Of a stretch of 64,000 bases of DNA, positions 17,371 to 28,268 are shown piece after piece; the first letter of the stretch is position 1, and each line of letters opens with the position of its first letter. Source of the stretch: Magnetospirillum sp. UT-4 (GTDB lineage: Bacteria; Pseudomonadota; Alphaproteobacteria; Rhodospirillales; Magnetospirillaceae); NCBI RefSeq assembly GCF_902729435.1, contig NZ_LR746522.1:131086-195085 (forward strand). The letters are read 5' to 3'. The position numbers and the translations under genes were made by a program. The notes beneath the pieces are model-generated. The model did no database searches. It was not told where the DNA came from and was given only the letters and a program-made list of their open reading frames with translations.

Positions 17371-17475
17371 CACCCTCCCCCCTTGCGGGGGAGGGCCGGG
17401 GTGGGGGGGGAACCGCGTCGGCGTCGTCGCGGAACTCACCCCACCCCCGGCCCCTCCCCATCAAGGGGAGGGGGG
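17371..17475. repeat. Intergenic palindromes, family B, inside the ABC operon
   Basis: Hairpins built from CCTCCCCCCTTGCGGGGGAGG and CCCCTCCCCATCAAGGGGAGG flank a core CCGCGTCGGCGTCGTCGCGG. This is the reverse-sense relative of the 3585-3719 block. It separates the ATPase and permease genes of one transporter operon, so it is presumably transcribed. Confidence 0.75.
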
Positions 17476-17493
17476 TATTCCGGTGCGCCGTCA

Positions 17494-18246
17494 TCACTGC
17501 GCCGCCTCCGATGGTTTCTGGCGGTCGCGGGCGATGTCGAGGAACACCTCCTCCATGGTGGCGCGGCCGTAGCGTTCGATCAGCGCCGCCGGGCCGCCGG
17601 CATCGACGATGCGGCCCTGCTTCATGATCAGCACGTGGTCGCACAGGCGCTCGACCTCGGTCATGTTGTGCGAGGCCAGCACGATGGTGGCGCCGGTGCG
17701 GCTGCTGTAATCCTGGAAATAGCGCCGCACCCAGTCGGCGGTGTCGGGATCGAGCGACGCCGTCGGCTCGTCCAGCAGCAGCAGTTCGGGCCGGTTGAGC
17801 ATGGCCTTGGCCAGCGCCGCGCGGGTCTTCTGCCCGGCCGACAGCTTGCCGGCGGCGCGGTCGACGAACTCGCCCAGGTCCAGCTCGGCGGTCAGCTCGG
17901 CGATGCGGCCCCTGAGATCCGGCACGCCGTAGAGATGGCCGTAGACCGTCAGGTTCTCGCGCACCGTCAGGCGGTGGGGCAGGTCCACATAGGGACTGGA
18001 GAAGTTGAGCCGGGGCAGAACCCGGTAGCGGTGGCGCACCATGTCCTCGCCCAGCACCCGGATGGAGCCCGAACTGGGGATCAGGAGGCCCAGCAGCATG
18101 GACAGGGTGGTGGTCTTGCCGGCGCCGTTGCCGCCCAGCAGCGCGGTCACCGAGCCGCGGCGGACCGAGAACGAAATCCCGTCCACCGCCCGCACGGCCC
18201 CGAATGTCTTGGTGAGGCTCTCGACCTGAAGCGCGAAGGGCTGCAT
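17494..18246 (-). CDS. ABC transporter ATP-binding protein
   Basis: A 250-residue ATPase for the adjacent ABC-2 permease. Walker A is GGNGAGKTT (38-46, Lys44). The Q-loop region is LNFSSPYVDLPHRLTVRENL. The signature reads LSAGQKTR (a common variant of LSGGQ), Walker B with the catalytic Glu is LLLLDEPTASLDPD, and the switch His is in LASHNMTEVERLCD. The ATG at 18246 was chosen because upstream residues are out of character for the family. The ATPase, permease and methyltransferase form a leftward operon. Confidence 0.94.
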   Translation of the reverse strand: MQPFALQVESLTKTFGAVRAVDGISFSVRRGSVTALLGGNGAGKTTTLSMLLGLLIPSSGSIRVLGEDMVRHRYRVLPRLNFSSPYVDLPHRLTVRENLTVYGHLYGVPDLRGRIAELTAELDLGEFVDRAAGKLSAGQKTRAALAKAMLNRPELLLLDEPTASLDPDTADWVRRYFQDYSSRTGATIVLASHNMTEVERLCDHVLIMKQGRIVDAGGPAALIERYGRATMEEVFLDIARDRQKPSEAAQ

Positions 18247-18301
18247 CCCCCGACATATAAGGGAGTCGGGCCTGCGCCGCCAGTGCGGCGACGGCGACAC
18301 C

Positions 18302-19045
18302 CTATTCCTTCAGCCACTCCATGGCCTGGTTCAGCTGGCTCATGCGCTCGTGGCTGCCATGGTCGCTGTCGGGGTGGTGAATGGTGGCCAGCATGCGGAA
18401 GCGGGCGCGGATCATGCGCTTGTCGGGATGGGCGCCGGGCGGGAAGCCGAGCACGTGCAGCGCCTCGGCACGGCTGCCGACGCCGCCGTCCAGCGGCTCG
18501 AAGGCGAGCACGTTGACGATGGCGCGCAGGCGCTCCAGCTCCTCGGCGGTGGCGTCGTTGGCCCGCCGTCCGAAGGCCCGGTCGGTGGCGCGTCGCGCCT
18601 GCTGCGGTTCCGGGGGCGGCGGCGGCGGCGGCGGGGGAGGCGGCGGCGCCTTGGGGTCCTCGACGGAGAGCTTGAGGGCGCCGCCATCCAGGGCCAGGGC
18701 CAGCGCCAGGGCGCGGCGGACGAAGCCGAGGTCGAAGCCGGGCGGCATGCGCACCTGCAGCCGCGGCTTGCGCTTCCATGGCCGGCCCTGGGCCGGGCCG
18801 GATTTCAGCACCACCGTCTCGCGGTCGTCGGCGCCCGGCTCGCCGGGATCGGGAAAGGCGGCGATGGCGTCCGGCGGCATCACCAGCAGCACCGAGCGGG
18901 CGATGTCGCCGACATTGACCCGGCGCCGCGCCGCCAGCGCCTCGACCGCGTCGCGGAACGCCGAGGCGCAGGGAACGGTGTAGGAGTGCTTGACCGCCGA
19001 GGCCGCCCTGGGATGCCCGCCGTGATGGGACTCGCTGCCTTGCAT
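18302..19045 (-). CDS. J-domain (DnaJ-like) protein with poly-proline linker
   Basis: A 247-residue protein. The C-terminus (about 194-247) is a J-domain: ALHVLGFPPGAHPDKRMIRARFRMLATIHHPDSDHGSHERMSQLNQAMEWLKE, with the Hsp70-stimulating HPD at 224-226. A run of 12 prolines (134-145) precedes it. The N-terminal ~130 residues (FRDAVEALAARRRVNVGDIARSVL ... LQVRMPPGFDLGFVRRALALALALDGG) are not a recognised domain. It is not DnaJ itself, as zinc-finger and Gly/Phe regions are missing. A dedicated co-chaperone role is likely, target unknown. It lies 55 bp upstream of the ABC ATPase on the same strand. Confidence 0.85.
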   Translation of the reverse strand: MQGSESHHGGHPRAASAVKHSYTVPCASAFRDAVEALAARRRVNVGDIARSVLLVMPPDAIAAFPDPGEPGADDRETVVLKSGPAQGRPWKRKPRLQVRMPPGFDLGFVRRALALALALDGGALKLSVEDPKAPPPPPPPPPPPPEPQQARRATDRAFGRRANDATAEELERLRAIVNVLAFEPLDGGVGSRAEALHVLGFPPGAHPDKRMIRARFRMLATIHHPDSDHGSHERMSQLNQAMEWLKE

Positions 19046-19153
19046 GTGTGTCCCCGGCGCGGTGCGCCGGCCCCCTTTGCAATGGCGAAACGATTAGGCG
19101 CGGGCGGGTGGGCCGTCAACTACAAACGAATCCCGACCCGAATCCGTATGGCG

Positions 19154-21682
19154 TCAGGCGGTCTGCCGTTCGGACTGGTAGAGCGCCCGGCCCTCGGCCA
19201 GCAGCTGTTCCATCTCGGCCGCCGGCAGCGGCCGCGAGAACAGGTAGCCCTGCATCTGGTCGCAACCGACATTGCGCAGGTATTCCAGGTGCTTGACGTG
19301 CTCGACGCCTTCCGCCACCACCTTCATCCGGAGCGCCTTGGCCATGGCGACGATGGCATCGACGATGGCGGCGTCGTTGGGGTCGGTGATGACGTCCATG
19401 ACGAAGCTGCGGTCGATCTTGAGCTTCGAGATGGGGAAGCGCTTCAGCACCGACAGCGAGGAATAGCCGGTGCCGAAATCGTCGATGGAGCAGGCGATGC
19501 CCATGTCCTTCAGGGTCTGCACCACCTGGATGGCGTTGTCGGCGTCGCGCATGGCCGAGCTTTCGGTCAGTTCGACCTCGAGGTAGCGGGGATCCAGGCC
19601 GGACTGGTCCAGGGTGGTCTCCAGCGCGGTGATCAGGCGCCTGGCATACTGGAACTGCCGACCCGAGACGTTCACCGCCACCGGCACCTTGGGCAGGCCC
19701 TTGTCCTGCCAGGCCATGTTCTGGCGGGCGCAGGCCTCCAGCATGACCTCGCAGATGCCGTCGATCAGGCCCGATTCTTCGGCCACCGGAATGAATTCGC
19801 CGGGCGACACCATGCCCAGGTCGGGGCTTTGCCAGCGGACCAGCGCCTCCATCCCCACCACCTCGCCGGTGACCAGGTCCACCTGCGGCTGGAAGTAGGG
19901 GATGAACTCGCCGCCGTCCAGCGCCCGGCGCAGCTTGGTCTGCAGGCTCAGGGTCTTGGCGGCGCGGTCGCTCATCTCCTTGGTGAACACCTGCAGGGTG
20001 CCCGGCCCCTGGCCCTTGGCCCGCTGCAGCGCCGCCTCGGCGTTCTTGATCAGGGTCTCGGCGTCTTCGCCGTCGCGGGGAAAGGTCGCCACGCCGCCGG
20101 AAGCGGAAATGTCGAATTCCTCGCCGCCCACCGTCACCGGCCGCTGCGCCAGGACATGGATGCGCTCGACCGCGTCGGCCAGCTCGCGCTTGCTACCCTG
20201 GCTGGCGACCAGCAGCAGGAAGCGGTCGCCCGATGCCCGCGCCATCACGCTGTCGCCGCCCAGCCCCGATTGCAGCATGTCCGCCACCGCAATCAGCACC
20301 TGGTCGCCGATGCTGTGGCCCATGGTGGCGTTGATGATGCCGAAGCGGTCGATGCCCAGGCTGACCACCGCCATCGGAAGGTGCTGTTGCTGCGCCCGTT
20401 CGCGGGCGGCGGCGAAGCGCTCCAGGAAGGCGGTGCGGTTGGGCAGGCGGGTCAGGGGATCGTAATAGGCCAGGAACGACAGGCGCTGCTCGGCCACCTT
20501 GCGGTCGGTGACGTCGATCATCACGCCGTCCCACACCACGTCGCCGCCGTCGCGCCGGGTCGGGCGCGACTGGCCGCGCAGCCAGCGCCGGCGCCCGTCG
20601 CCGCCGATGGTCATCATCTCTTCCTCGAACGGCTCCATGGCATGGGCCGAGCGGGCCAGCTGGGCGAAGAAGCGCTGGCGCTCGTCGGCCGACAGCGGGT
20701 TGAGGAACAGCTGCGAATCGGCCATCAGCGCCTCGGGCTCGAGCCCCAGGAACGCGCGGCAGCCCTCGCTGACATAGGTGTAGACCAACTCGCCGGAAAT
20801 CCGCAGCACGCGCTGGAACACCATTCCCGGCATGTTGGCGGCGATGGCCCGCAGCCGCTGCTCGGTCTCGCGCAGCGCCGCCTCGGTGGCCTTGCGGGTG
20901 GTGATGTCGCGGCCGATGGCCACGTACAGGCGGTGGCCCTCGATGCGGACCTCGCTGGTCGACAGCTCCAGCGGAAAGGTCGAGCCGTCCTTGCGCAGGC
21001 CCACCAGCTCGTGGGCGGTGCCGCCGACGATGCCCAGTTGGCAGAGTTCGGCGTCGTCGCAGCTCGCCTGGTCGGCGGACAGGATGTGCGGGTGGCGGTC
21101 GGCCTCGGGCAGCAGCAGCGCGAAGGCGCGGCCGGCCAGCTCCTCGGCGCTGTAGCCGAACAGCCGCTCGGCGGCGGCGTTGGCGGTGTCGATGGTGCCG
21201 GCCTCGTCGATCACCAGGATGGAATCGGCGGCATGCTCCATCAGCATGTCCAGGCGGAACTCGGCCCGCCGCCCGTCGGTAACGTCGATCAGCACGCCGT
21301 CCCACACCACCGTGCCGTCGGCCAGCCGCCTGGGCCGCGATGCCCCCTTCAACCAGCGCACCTCGCCGCTTTTGGTGACGGCGCGGAATTCCTCGATGCA
21401 GGAGGCGAGATCGTCCGCCGACCTGCGGATGGCCGCCAGATGCTGGTCACGGTCGGCCCAGTGGGTGACGTGCAGACAGCCTTTGGCGTTGATCGCCATC
21501 TCCTCGGGCGCGAAGCCCAGGATCGCGGTGACGTTGTCGCTGAAATGGGAATAGGACAGGGCGCCGTCGCCGTCCATGCGGCGCTGAAAGGCGAAGCCGG
21601 GCAGACTGGCCGCCAGCCCACCGGCCCGGGCGGCCAGTTCGTCATATGTCGCCCGATCGATCGCGCCTTCGCTGTCGGTCAC
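19154..21682 (-). CDS. PAS-PAS-PAS-GGDEF-EAL cyclic-di-GMP phosphodiesterase
   Basis: An 842-residue soluble signalling protein. Three PAS/PAC units lie at about 25-140, 143-265 and 275-400. The first and third share a near-identical PAC end (VVWDGVxIDVTD), suggesting internal duplication. The GGDEF domain (402-565) reads SGDRF at 484-488 instead of GGDEF, so it should not make c-di-GMP and may only bind GTP. The EAL domain (582-830) looks active: EAL (612-614), NVSGRQF, Glu in [16 protein letters not shown] (734-743) and AEGVE (790-794). Predicted role: PAS-controlled c-di-GMP breakdown, affecting motility or attachment. It is monocistronic. Confidence 0.94.
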   Translation of the reverse strand: MTDSEGAIDRATYDELAARAGGLAASLPGFAFQRRMDGDGALSYSHFSDNVTAILGFAPEEMAINAKGCLHVTHWADRDQHLAAIRRSADDLASCIEEFRAVTKSGEVRWLKGASRPRRLADGTVVWDGVLIDVTDGRRAEFRLDMLMEHAADSILVIDEAGTIDTANAAAERLFGYSAEELAGRAFALLLPEADRHPHILSADQASCDDAELCQLGIVGGTAHELVGLRKDGSTFPLELSTSEVRIEGHRLYVAIGRDITTRKATEAALRETEQRLRAIAANMPGMVFQRVLRISGELVYTYVSEGCRAFLGLEPEALMADSQLFLNPLSADERQRFFAQLARSAHAMEPFEEEMMTIGGDGRRRWLRGQSRPTRRDGGDVVWDGVMIDVTDRKVAEQRLSFLAYYDPLTRLPNRTAFLERFAAARERAQQQHLPMAVVSLGIDRFGIINATMGHSIGDQVLIAVADMLQSGLGGDSVMARASGDRFLLLVASQGSKRELADAVERIHVLAQRPVTVGGEEFDISASGGVATFPRDGEDAETLIKNAEAALQRAKGQGPGTLQVFTKEMSDRAAKTLSLQTKLRRALDGGEFIPYFQPQVDLVTGEVVGMEALVRWQSPDLGMVSPGEFIPVAEESGLIDGICEVMLEACARQNMAWQDKGLPKVPVAVNVSGRQFQYARRLITALETTLDQSGLDPRYLEVELTESSAMRDADNAIQVVQTLKDMGIACSIDDFGTGYSSLSVLKRFPISKLKIDRSFVMDVITDPNDAAIVDAIVAMAKALRMKVVAEGVEHVKHLEYLRNVGCDQMQGYLFSRPLPAAEMEQLLAEGRALYQSERQTA

Positions 21683-21796
21683 TCAAGCACTCCGTCCTGC
21701 GGCGCCGCCCCCGGCCATCCTATGACCGAATGGTATCGGCGAACCGCCCCGCTGGCAACGGCGTAGCCCCAAGGTATAGTCGCGGCCCGGACGCGG

Positions 21797-22744
<948 letters not shown>

Positions 22745-22982
22745 GCTGTTCCCCATCGGCTGACTCGTCGGGGGTTCATATGCCCGTTCGCGACAGAGGG
22801 CAAGGGATATGGGGGCAGGGATATGGGGGAAAGGCTTGACTCGCGGCGGCGGCGGGCGTAATGACCTCCCCTCTTCGGTTCGTTCGAAGATTCCGCCACC
22901 ACGGTGGCCCGCCAGTCCGCGACGTTACGCGCACTGGCGTGTTCGTGTTTTGCGCGTTCGCATTCGGAGTACCCACGGTCCC

Positions 22983-24359
22983 ATGTTCGATACGCTCTCG
23001 CAGCGCCTGTCCAAGGTCTTCGACAAGCTCACCGGCCGCGGTGCGCTGTCCGAGGCCGACGTCACGGAAGCCCTGCGCGAGGTGCGGGTGGCGCTGCTGG
23101 AAGCCGACGTGGCGCTGCCGGTGGTCAAGGACTTCGTCGCCCGCGTCAAGGACCGCGCCATCGGATCCGAGGTGGTGAAGTCGGTCACCCCCGGCCAGAT
23201 GGTGGTCAAGATCGTCCATGACGAGCTGGTCGCCACCCTGGGCACCGAGGGGGTCGAGCTCAACCTCAACGCCGTTCCGCCGGCGGTCATCCTGATGGTC
23301 GGCCTGCAGGGCTCGGGCAAGACCACCACCTCGGGCAAGCTGGCGGTGCGCCTGAAGGCGCAGAAGAAGAAGGTGCTGCTGGCCTCGCTGGACGTCTACC
23401 GCCCCGCGGCGCAGCAGCAATTGGAGATCCTGGCGCGCCAGGCCGATGTCGGTTCGCTGCCCGTGGTCATGGGCGAGATGCCGGTGGCCATCACCCGGCG
23501 CGCCCTGGAGATGGGCCGCCGCGAGGGCTACGACGTGGTGGTGCTGGACACCGCCGGCCGGCTGCACATCGACCAGGAACTGATGGCCGAGGTCGCCGCC
23601 GTGCGCGACGTCGCCAAGCCGGTGGAAACCCTGCTGGTGACCGACGCCATGACCGGCCAGGACGCCGTCACCCTGGCCCGCGAGTTCAACGAGAAGGTCG
23701 GCGTCACCGGCATCGTGCTGACCCGCGTCGATGGCGACGCCCGCGGCGGTGCCGCGCTGTCCATGCGCCACGTCACCGGCCGGCCCATCAAGTTCCTCGG
23801 CCAGGGCGAGAAGCTGGACGCGCTGGAGGTCTTCCACCCCGACCGCATCGCCGGGCGCATCCTGGGGATGGGCGACGTGGTGTCGCTGGTCGAGAAGGCC
23901 ATCGAGACCGTCGATCACGACGAGGCCGAGAAGCTCGCCAAGCGCATCCAGAAGGGCAAGTTCGACCTGGAAGACATGCTGACCCAGTTCAAGCAGGTCG
24001 AGAAGATGGGCGACCTCAAGGGCATCCTCGGCATGCTGCCGGGCATCGGCAAGATGGCCGCCCAGTTGAAGGACGCCAAGATCGACGACAAGGCGCTGGG
24101 GCGGCAGAAGGCGATCATCCAGTCCATGACCCCGGCCGAGCGCCGCAACGCCGACCTCATCAAGGCGTCGCGCAAGCGCCGCATCGCCGCCGGCGCCGGC
24201 GTCTCGGTCCAGGACGTCAACAAGCTGATCAAGCAGTACCAGCAGATGGCCGACATGATGAAGAAGGTCGGCAAGATGGGACAAAAGGGTTTCGCCCGCC
24301 ACGGTCTCGCGGGGCTGCTGCCCCCGGGCGGCGGCGGGTTCGGAAAGTTCGGCCGCTGA
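22983..24359 (+). CDS. ffh: Signal recognition particle protein Ffh
   Basis: The SRP GTPase that binds 4.5S RNA and signal sequences of inner-membrane proteins, 458 residues. Domains: N (1-88), G with GLQGSGKTT (G1), DVYRPAAQQQL, DTAGRLH (G3) and TRVDGDARGGAALS (G4/closing loop), then the methionine-rich M domain from about 325 (DMLTQFKQVEKMGDLKGILGMLPG ... SRKRRIAAGAG). The start at 22983 gives the standard MFDTLSQRLSKVFDKL. It leads the conserved ffh-rpsP-rimM-trmD-rplS run. The 238-bp stretch before it (22745-22982) holds no recognisable gene, and I saw no 4.5S RNA there. Confidence 0.97.
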   Translation: MFDTLSQRLSKVFDKLTGRGALSEADVTEALREVRVALLEADVALPVVKDFVARVKDRAIGSEVVKSVTPGQMVVKIVHDELVATLGTEGVELNLNAVPPAVILMVGLQGSGKTTTSGKLAVRLKAQKKKVLLASLDVYRPAAQQQLEILARQADVGSLPVVMGEMPVAITRRALEMGRREGYDVVVLDTAGRLHIDQELMAEVAAVRDVAKPVETLLVTDAMTGQDAVTLAREFNEKVGVTGIVLTRVDGDARGGAALSMRHVTGRPIKFLGQGEKLDALEVFHPDRIAGRILGMGDVVSLVEKAIETVDHDEAEKLAKRIQKGKFDLEDMLTQFKQVEKMGDLKGILGMLPGIGKMAAQLKDAKIDDKALGRQKAIIQSMTPAERRNADLIKASRKRRIAAGAGVSVQDVNKLIKQYQQMADMMKKVGKMGQKGFARHGLAGLLPPGGGGFGKFGR

Positions 24360-24368
24360 CCCCCATCC

Positions 24369-24428
24369 CGTCATGCCCGGGCTCGACCCGGGCATCCATG
24401 GATCGCCGGGTCAAGCCCGGCGATGACG
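24369..24428. repeat. Intergenic double hairpin, family C
   Basis: Two adjoining hairpins (ATGCCCGGGCTCGACCCGGGCAT and ATCGCCGGGTCAAGCCCGGCGAT) are bracketed by CGTC and GACG, giving a 60-bp element that is itself near-palindromic. A second copy, with the two hairpins in swapped order and a longer centre, lies at 28314-28386. It sits between ffh and rpsP. Confidence 0.8.
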
Positions 24429-24481
24429 GAAATGGGAAAGGTGGCCAAGGGTATTTGGTTCTAGATAGAGGAAGATGAATA

Positions 24482-24871
24482 ATGGCTGTGAAGATTCGCC
24501 TCGCCCGCGGCGGCGCCAAGAAGGCTCCGTTCTACCGTATCGTCGTCGCCGACGCCCGTTCGCCGCGTGACGGCCGCTTCATCGAGAAGCTGGGCATCTA
24601 CAACCCGCTGCTGCCCACCGACCACGCCGAGCGCATCACGCTCAATGCCGAGCGCATCAAGCACTGGCTGTCCATGGGCGCCCAGCCGACCGACCGCCTG
24701 GTCCGCGTGTTCTCGGCCCAGGGCCTGATGGCCGCCCCGACCCGTCCCGAGCAGACCAAGAAGCCGCAGCCCAAGGCCAAGGCCCAGCAGCGCGCCAAGG
24801 AAGTGGCCGAGCGCGCCGCCGCCGCCGCCGCTGCCGCCGCCGCCGAGGGTGGCGAGGCCGCGGCCGAGTAG
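24482..24871 (+). CDS. rpsP: 30S ribosomal protein S16
   Basis: 129 residues; [43 protein letters not shown] is the family signature, and S16 helps early 30S assembly. The C-terminal ~40 residues are a Lys/Gln then poly-Ala/Glu extension ([15 protein letters not shown]), a low-complexity tail common in alphaproteobacterial S16. It is followed by rimM after 6 bp. Confidence 0.97.
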   Translation: MAVKIRLARGGAKKAPFYRIVVADARSPRDGRFIEKLGIYNPLLPTDHAERITLNAERIKHWLSMGAQPTDRLVRVFSAQGLMAAPTRPEQTKKPQPKAKAQQRAKEVAERAAAAAAAAAAEGGEAAAE

Positions 24872-24877
24872 TCGGCC

Positions 24878-25414
24878 ATGGACTCCCGTGTCTGCGTCGG
24901 AATCATCGTCGGCGCGCAGGGGGTGCGGGGCCAGGTCCGCGTCAAGAGCTTCACCGCCGATCCGGCCGACGTGGCCGCCTATGGCCCGGTGGAGAGCGAG
25001 GACGGGACCCGGAGCTTCCGGCTCGACGCGGTGGGGGAAGCCAAGGGCCTGGTGATCGCCAGGCTGGACGGCATCCGGGACCGCGACGGCGCCGAGGCGC
25101 TGAAGGGGACCAGGCTGTTCGTGCCGCGCGAACGCCTGCCGGCGACGGAGGAGGACGAGTTCCTCTACTCCGACCTGGCGGGCCTGAGGGCGGAGGCCAC
25201 GGATGGCGGGGCCCTGGGCACGGTGCGGGGGGTGTTCGATTTCGGTGCCGGCGACGTGCTGGACATCGGGCTCGACGCAGGCGGCAGCCTGATGGTCCCC
25301 TTCACCCGGGCGGCGGTGCCGGTGGTGGACCTGGCCGGCGGACGGCTGGTGGTGGTTCCTCCGCCATTCGCGGAGGACGAGAAGGACGGGGAAGACGGTG
25401 GAAAGCAGGGCTAG
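24878..25414 (+). CDS. rimM: 16S rRNA processing/ribosome maturation factor RimM
   Basis: A 178-residue 30S maturation factor that binds S19. The N-terminal RimM domain starts [22 protein letters not shown], and the PRC-barrel half has [15 protein letters not shown] and the closing [22 protein letters not shown]. Its last 17 bp overlap the trmD start, implying translational coupling. Confidence 0.95.
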   Translation: MDSRVCVGIIVGAQGVRGQVRVKSFTADPADVAAYGPVESEDGTRSFRLDAVGEAKGLVIARLDGIRDRDGAEALKGTRLFVPRERLPATEEDEFLYSDLAGLRAEATDGGALGTVRGVFDFGAGDVLDIGLDAGGSLMVPFTRAAVPVVDLAGGRLVVVPPPFAEDEKDGEDGGKQG

Positions 25415-26123
25415 CCCATGGCGCGCCACGGTGCTGACCATCTTCCCCGAGATGTTTCCCGGGCCGCTGAGCCAGTCGCTGGCCGGGCGGGCGCTGGAGC
25501 GGGGGATCTGGGCGCTGGATGTGGTCAACATCCGCGACCATGCCCTCGACCGGCACCGGTCGGTGGATGACGAGCCCTTCGGCGGCGGGGCCGGGATGGT
25601 GATGCGGCCCGACGTGGTCGATGCCGCCATCCGGGCCGGTCGCGGACCCGACGGACCGGATGTGGGGCCGTTGATTTACATGACCCCGCGCGGGCGGCTG
25701 CTGGATCAGCCCCTGGTGCGGGAGTTGGCGCAGGGACCCGGGGCGACCGTGCTGTGCGGCCGCTTCGAGGGGGTGGACCAGCGGGTGCTGGACGCCCACG
25801 GCGCCGTCGAGGTCAGCCTCGGCGACTTCGTCCTGTCGGGAGGCGAGCTCCCGGCGCTGGTGATGCTGGATGCCGTGGTTCGGCTCCTGCCCGGGGTGGT
25901 GGGCAAGGAGGAATCGCTGGCCGAGGAGAGTTTCGAACGGGGGCTGCTGGAGCACCCCCTCTATACCCGCCCCGCCGACTGGCAGGGCAGAAAGGTGCCG
26001 GAGGTTCTGCTGTCCGGCCACCACGAGAGGATCCGCGACTGGCGCAAGAGCCAGTCCGAGGACGCAACGAGGGCACGCCGACCGGACCTGTGGCGCCGGT
26101 ATGCCTCTGCCGAAGGCAAGTAA
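25398..26123 (+). CDS. trmD: tRNA (guanine-N1)-methyltransferase TrmD
   Basis: Makes m1G37 in tRNAs reading CNN codons, preventing frameshifts (241 residues). The knotted SPOUT site is visible: [70 protein letters not shown] and [14 protein letters not shown]. The best start is the GTG at 25398, inside rimM. Confidence 0.96.
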   Translation: MESRASPWRATVLTIFPEMFPGPLSQSLAGRALERGIWALDVVNIRDHALDRHRSVDDEPFGGGAGMVMRPDVVDAAIRAGRGPDGPDVGPLIYMTPRGRLLDQPLVRELAQGPGATVLCGRFEGVDQRVLDAHGAVEVSLGDFVLSGGELPALVMLDAVVRLLPGVVGKEESLAEESFERGLLEHPLYTRPADWQGRKVPEVLLSGHHERIRDWRKSQSEDATRARRPDLWRRYASAEGK

Positions 26124-26138
26124 GAAGGAACGAGGATC

Positions 26139-26597
26139 ATGAACATCATTCAGCAGCTCGAGCAGGAGCAGATCGCCAAGCTCACCGAGGGCAAGTCGAT
26201 CCCCCAATTCGCCCCCGGCGACACCCTGAAGGTCAACGTCAAGGTGGTCGAAGGCAACCGCGAGCGCGTCCAGGCCTATGAGGGCGTCTGCATCGCCCGC
26301 AAGAACGACGGCCTGAACAGCCACTTCGTGGTGCGCAAGATCAGCTACGGCGAGGGCGTCGAGCGTATCTTCCCGCTCTATTCCCCCAACATCGCCTCCA
26401 TCGAGGTGGTGCGCCGCGGCGACGTGCGCCGGGCCAAGCTGTACTACCTGCGCGACCGCCGCGGCAAGTCGGCCCGCATCGCCGAGCAGACCACCGGCTA
26501 TTCGGCCAAGGTGACCGCCGCCGAGCGCGAATCCGCCGCCGCCGAGAAGGCCGCCAAGGCCGCCCAGCCGGCGCCGGCCGCCGCCGCCGAGGAGTAA
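26139..26597 (+). CDS. rplS: 50S ribosomal protein L19
   Basis: 152 residues; [45 protein letters not shown] and [18 protein letters not shown] are typical of L19, which sits at the subunit interface. An Ala/Glu-rich tail of about 30 residues follows, similar in style to that of rpsP. AAGGAACGAGG lies just before the ATG. Confidence 0.97.
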   Translation: MNIIQQLEQEQIAKLTEGKSIPQFAPGDTLKVNVKVVEGNRERVQAYEGVCIARKNDGLNSHFVVRKISYGEGVERIFPLYSPNIASIEVVRRGDVRRAKLYYLRDRRGKSARIAEQTTGYSAKVTAAERESAAAEKAAKAAQPAPAAAAEE

Positions 26598-26620
26598 TCT
26601 CCAGCAGCAGCCTTTCCCTT

Positions 26621-26704
26621 CGTCATTCCCGCGAAGGCGGGAATCCAGGGTCGCGGAATGGCTGTGGGTGCACTCCCTGGGTCCCCGCCTGCGCGGGGAC
26701 GACG
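26621..26704. repeat. Intergenic double hairpin, family D
   Basis: Hairpin ATTCCCGCGAAGGCGGGAAT and hairpin GTCCCCGCCTGCGCGGGGAC, bounded by CGTC and GACG, stand about 38 bp apart. The architecture matches family C but the sequence differs. It sits between rplS and leuC. Confidence 0.75.
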
Positions 26705-26720
26705 ATCGACAATGAACCTT

Positions 26721-26769
26721 GCAGCCTGGGAAGCTCCCGGGCTGCATCGGCCTGTGGCGGTTCTATATT
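26721..26769 (+). promoter_or_regulatory. Palindrome and candidate promoter of leuC
   Basis: GCAGCCTGGGA and TCCCGGGCTGC (26721-26745) can form an 11-bp stem with one G-U pair and a 3-nt loop. TATATT follows at 26764-26769, a fair -10 element with a weak -35 overlapping the right arm. The overlap suggests an operator, though a hairpin that only marks the end of the ribosomal operon is also possible. Confidence 0.35.
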
Positions 26770-26800
26770 GCCGTCCGGTCATGTTTCGCGAGGGAGCAAG

Positions 26801-28207
26801 ATGTCCAAGCCGCGCACGCTGTTCGACAAGATCTGGGACGCCCACCTGGTCGATGTCCAGGACGACGGCACCTGCCTGATCTACATCGACCGCCACCTGG
26901 TCCACGAGGTCACCAGCCCGCAGGCGTTCGAAGGCCTGCGCATGGCCGGCCGCAAGGTCCGCCACCCCGAGGCGACGCTGGCGGTGGCCGACCACAACGT
27001 GCCGACCACCGACCGCTCGAAGGGCATCGAGAACGAGGAAAGCCGGGTCCAGGTGGAGACCCTGGAGCAGAACGCCCGCGATTTCGGCGTCGAGTACTAC
27101 GCCATGGACGATGTCCGCCAGGGCGTGGTCCACATCGTCGGCCCCGAGCAGGGCTTCACCCTGCCCGGCACCACCATCGTCTGCGGCGATTCCCACACCG
27201 CCACCCACGGCGCCTTCGGGGCGCTGGCCTTCGGCATCGGCACCTCGGAGGTCGAGCACGTGCTGGCCACCCAGACCCTGGTGCAGAAGCCGGCCAGGAA
27301 CATGCGCATCACCGTCAAGGGCAAGGCCCCGGCCGGGGTCACCGCCAAGGACATCGTGCTGGCCATCATCGGCAAGATCGGCACCGCCGGCGGCACCGGC
27401 TACGTGGTGGAATTCGCCGGCGAGGCCATCACCGCGCTGTCCATGGAAGGCCGCATGACGGTCTGCAACATGACCATCGAGGCCGGAGCCCGCGCCGGCC
27501 TGGTCGCCCCCGACGCCACCACCTTCGAGTACATCAAGGGCAAGCCGCGCGCCCCCAAGGGCGCCGCCTGGGAAGCCGCCATGGCGTGGTGGAAGACGCT
27601 GTACACCGACGAAGGCGCCAAGTTCGACGCCGAGATCGAGCTGGACGCCGCGACCCTGGTGCCGCAGATCACCTGGGGCACCAGCCCCGAGGACGTCATC
27701 GCCATCACCGGCACCGTGCCCGACCCCGCCGACATCAAGGACGAGGCCAAGAAGAAGGCGGTCGCGCGCTCGCTCGACTACATGGGCCTGAAGCCCGGCA
27801 TGAAGGCCACCGACATCGCCGTCGACGTGGTGTTCATCGGCTCGTGCACCAACGGCCGCATCGAGGACTTCCGCGCCGCCGCCGAGGTGTTCAAGGGCCG
27901 CAAGGTGGCCCCCGGCGTGCAGGCGCTGATCGTCCCCGGCTCCGGCCTGGTCAAGGAACAGGCGGAAGCCGAGGGCCTGGACCGGATCTTCATCGAAGCC
28001 GGCGCCGAATGGCGCGAGCCCGGCTGCTCCATGTGCCTGGCCATGAACGCCGACCAGCTGAAGCCCGGCCAGCGCTCGGCCAGCACCTCGAACCGCAACT
28101 TCGAGGGCCGCCAGGGCCGCGGCGGCCGCACCCACCTGGTCAGCCCGGCCATGGCCGCGGCGGCCGCGGTGACCGGCAAGCTGACCGACGTGCGGGAGTT
28201 GAAGTAG
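26801..28207 (+). CDS. leuC: 3-isopropylmalate dehydratase large subunit
   Basis: Aconitase-family subunit (468 residues) that, with LeuD, isomerises 2- to 3-isopropylmalate in leucine synthesis. Iron-sulfur ligands lie in FIGSCTNGR and [39 protein letters not shown] and PTTDRSKG match the family. GGGAGCAAG precedes the chosen ATG. The leu genes are spaced by repeat-filled gaps rather than tightly packed. Confidence 0.97.
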   Translation: MSKPRTLFDKIWDAHLVDVQDDGTCLIYIDRHLVHEVTSPQAFEGLRMAGRKVRHPEATLAVADHNVPTTDRSKGIENEESRVQVETLEQNARDFGVEYYAMDDVRQGVVHIVGPEQGFTLPGTTIVCGDSHTATHGAFGALAFGIGTSEVEHVLATQTLVQKPARNMRITVKGKAPAGVTAKDIVLAIIGKIGTAGGTGYVVEFAGEAITALSMEGRMTVCNMTIEAGARAGLVAPDATTFEYIKGKPRAPKGAAWEAAMAWWKTLYTDEGAKFDAEIELDAATLVPQITWGTSPEDVIAITGTVPDPADIKDEAKKKAVARSLDYMGLKPGMKATDIAVDVVFIGSCTNGRIEDFRAAAEVFKGRKVAPGVQALIVPGSGLVKEQAEAEGLDRIFIEAGAEWREPGCSMCLAMNADQLKPGQRSASTSNRNFEGRQGRGGRTHLVSPAMAAAAAVTGKLTDVRELK

Positions 28208-28268
28208 GAAAAGCCCCTCCGCCGGACACGGTGGAAAACGTTTACCGCTGTTTGAAAAGGGAATAGGA

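Noticed and set aside
15817..17439. A long minus-strand frame suggesting a permease-methyltransferase fusion
   Set aside because: The upstream two-thirds is an out-of-frame reading of the permease gene; methyltransferase homology begins at the GTG at 16569.
18350..21766. A 1138-codon plus-strand frame opposite the PAS-GGDEF-EAL gene
   Set aside because: Same shadow effect; low-complexity translation and a convincing gene on the other strand.
22745..22982. 4.5S RNA gene next to ffh
   Set aside because: No GNAR-tetraloop hairpin of the SRP RNA type was recognised; the stretch also contains a GGGATATGGGGG direct repeat but no clear structure.
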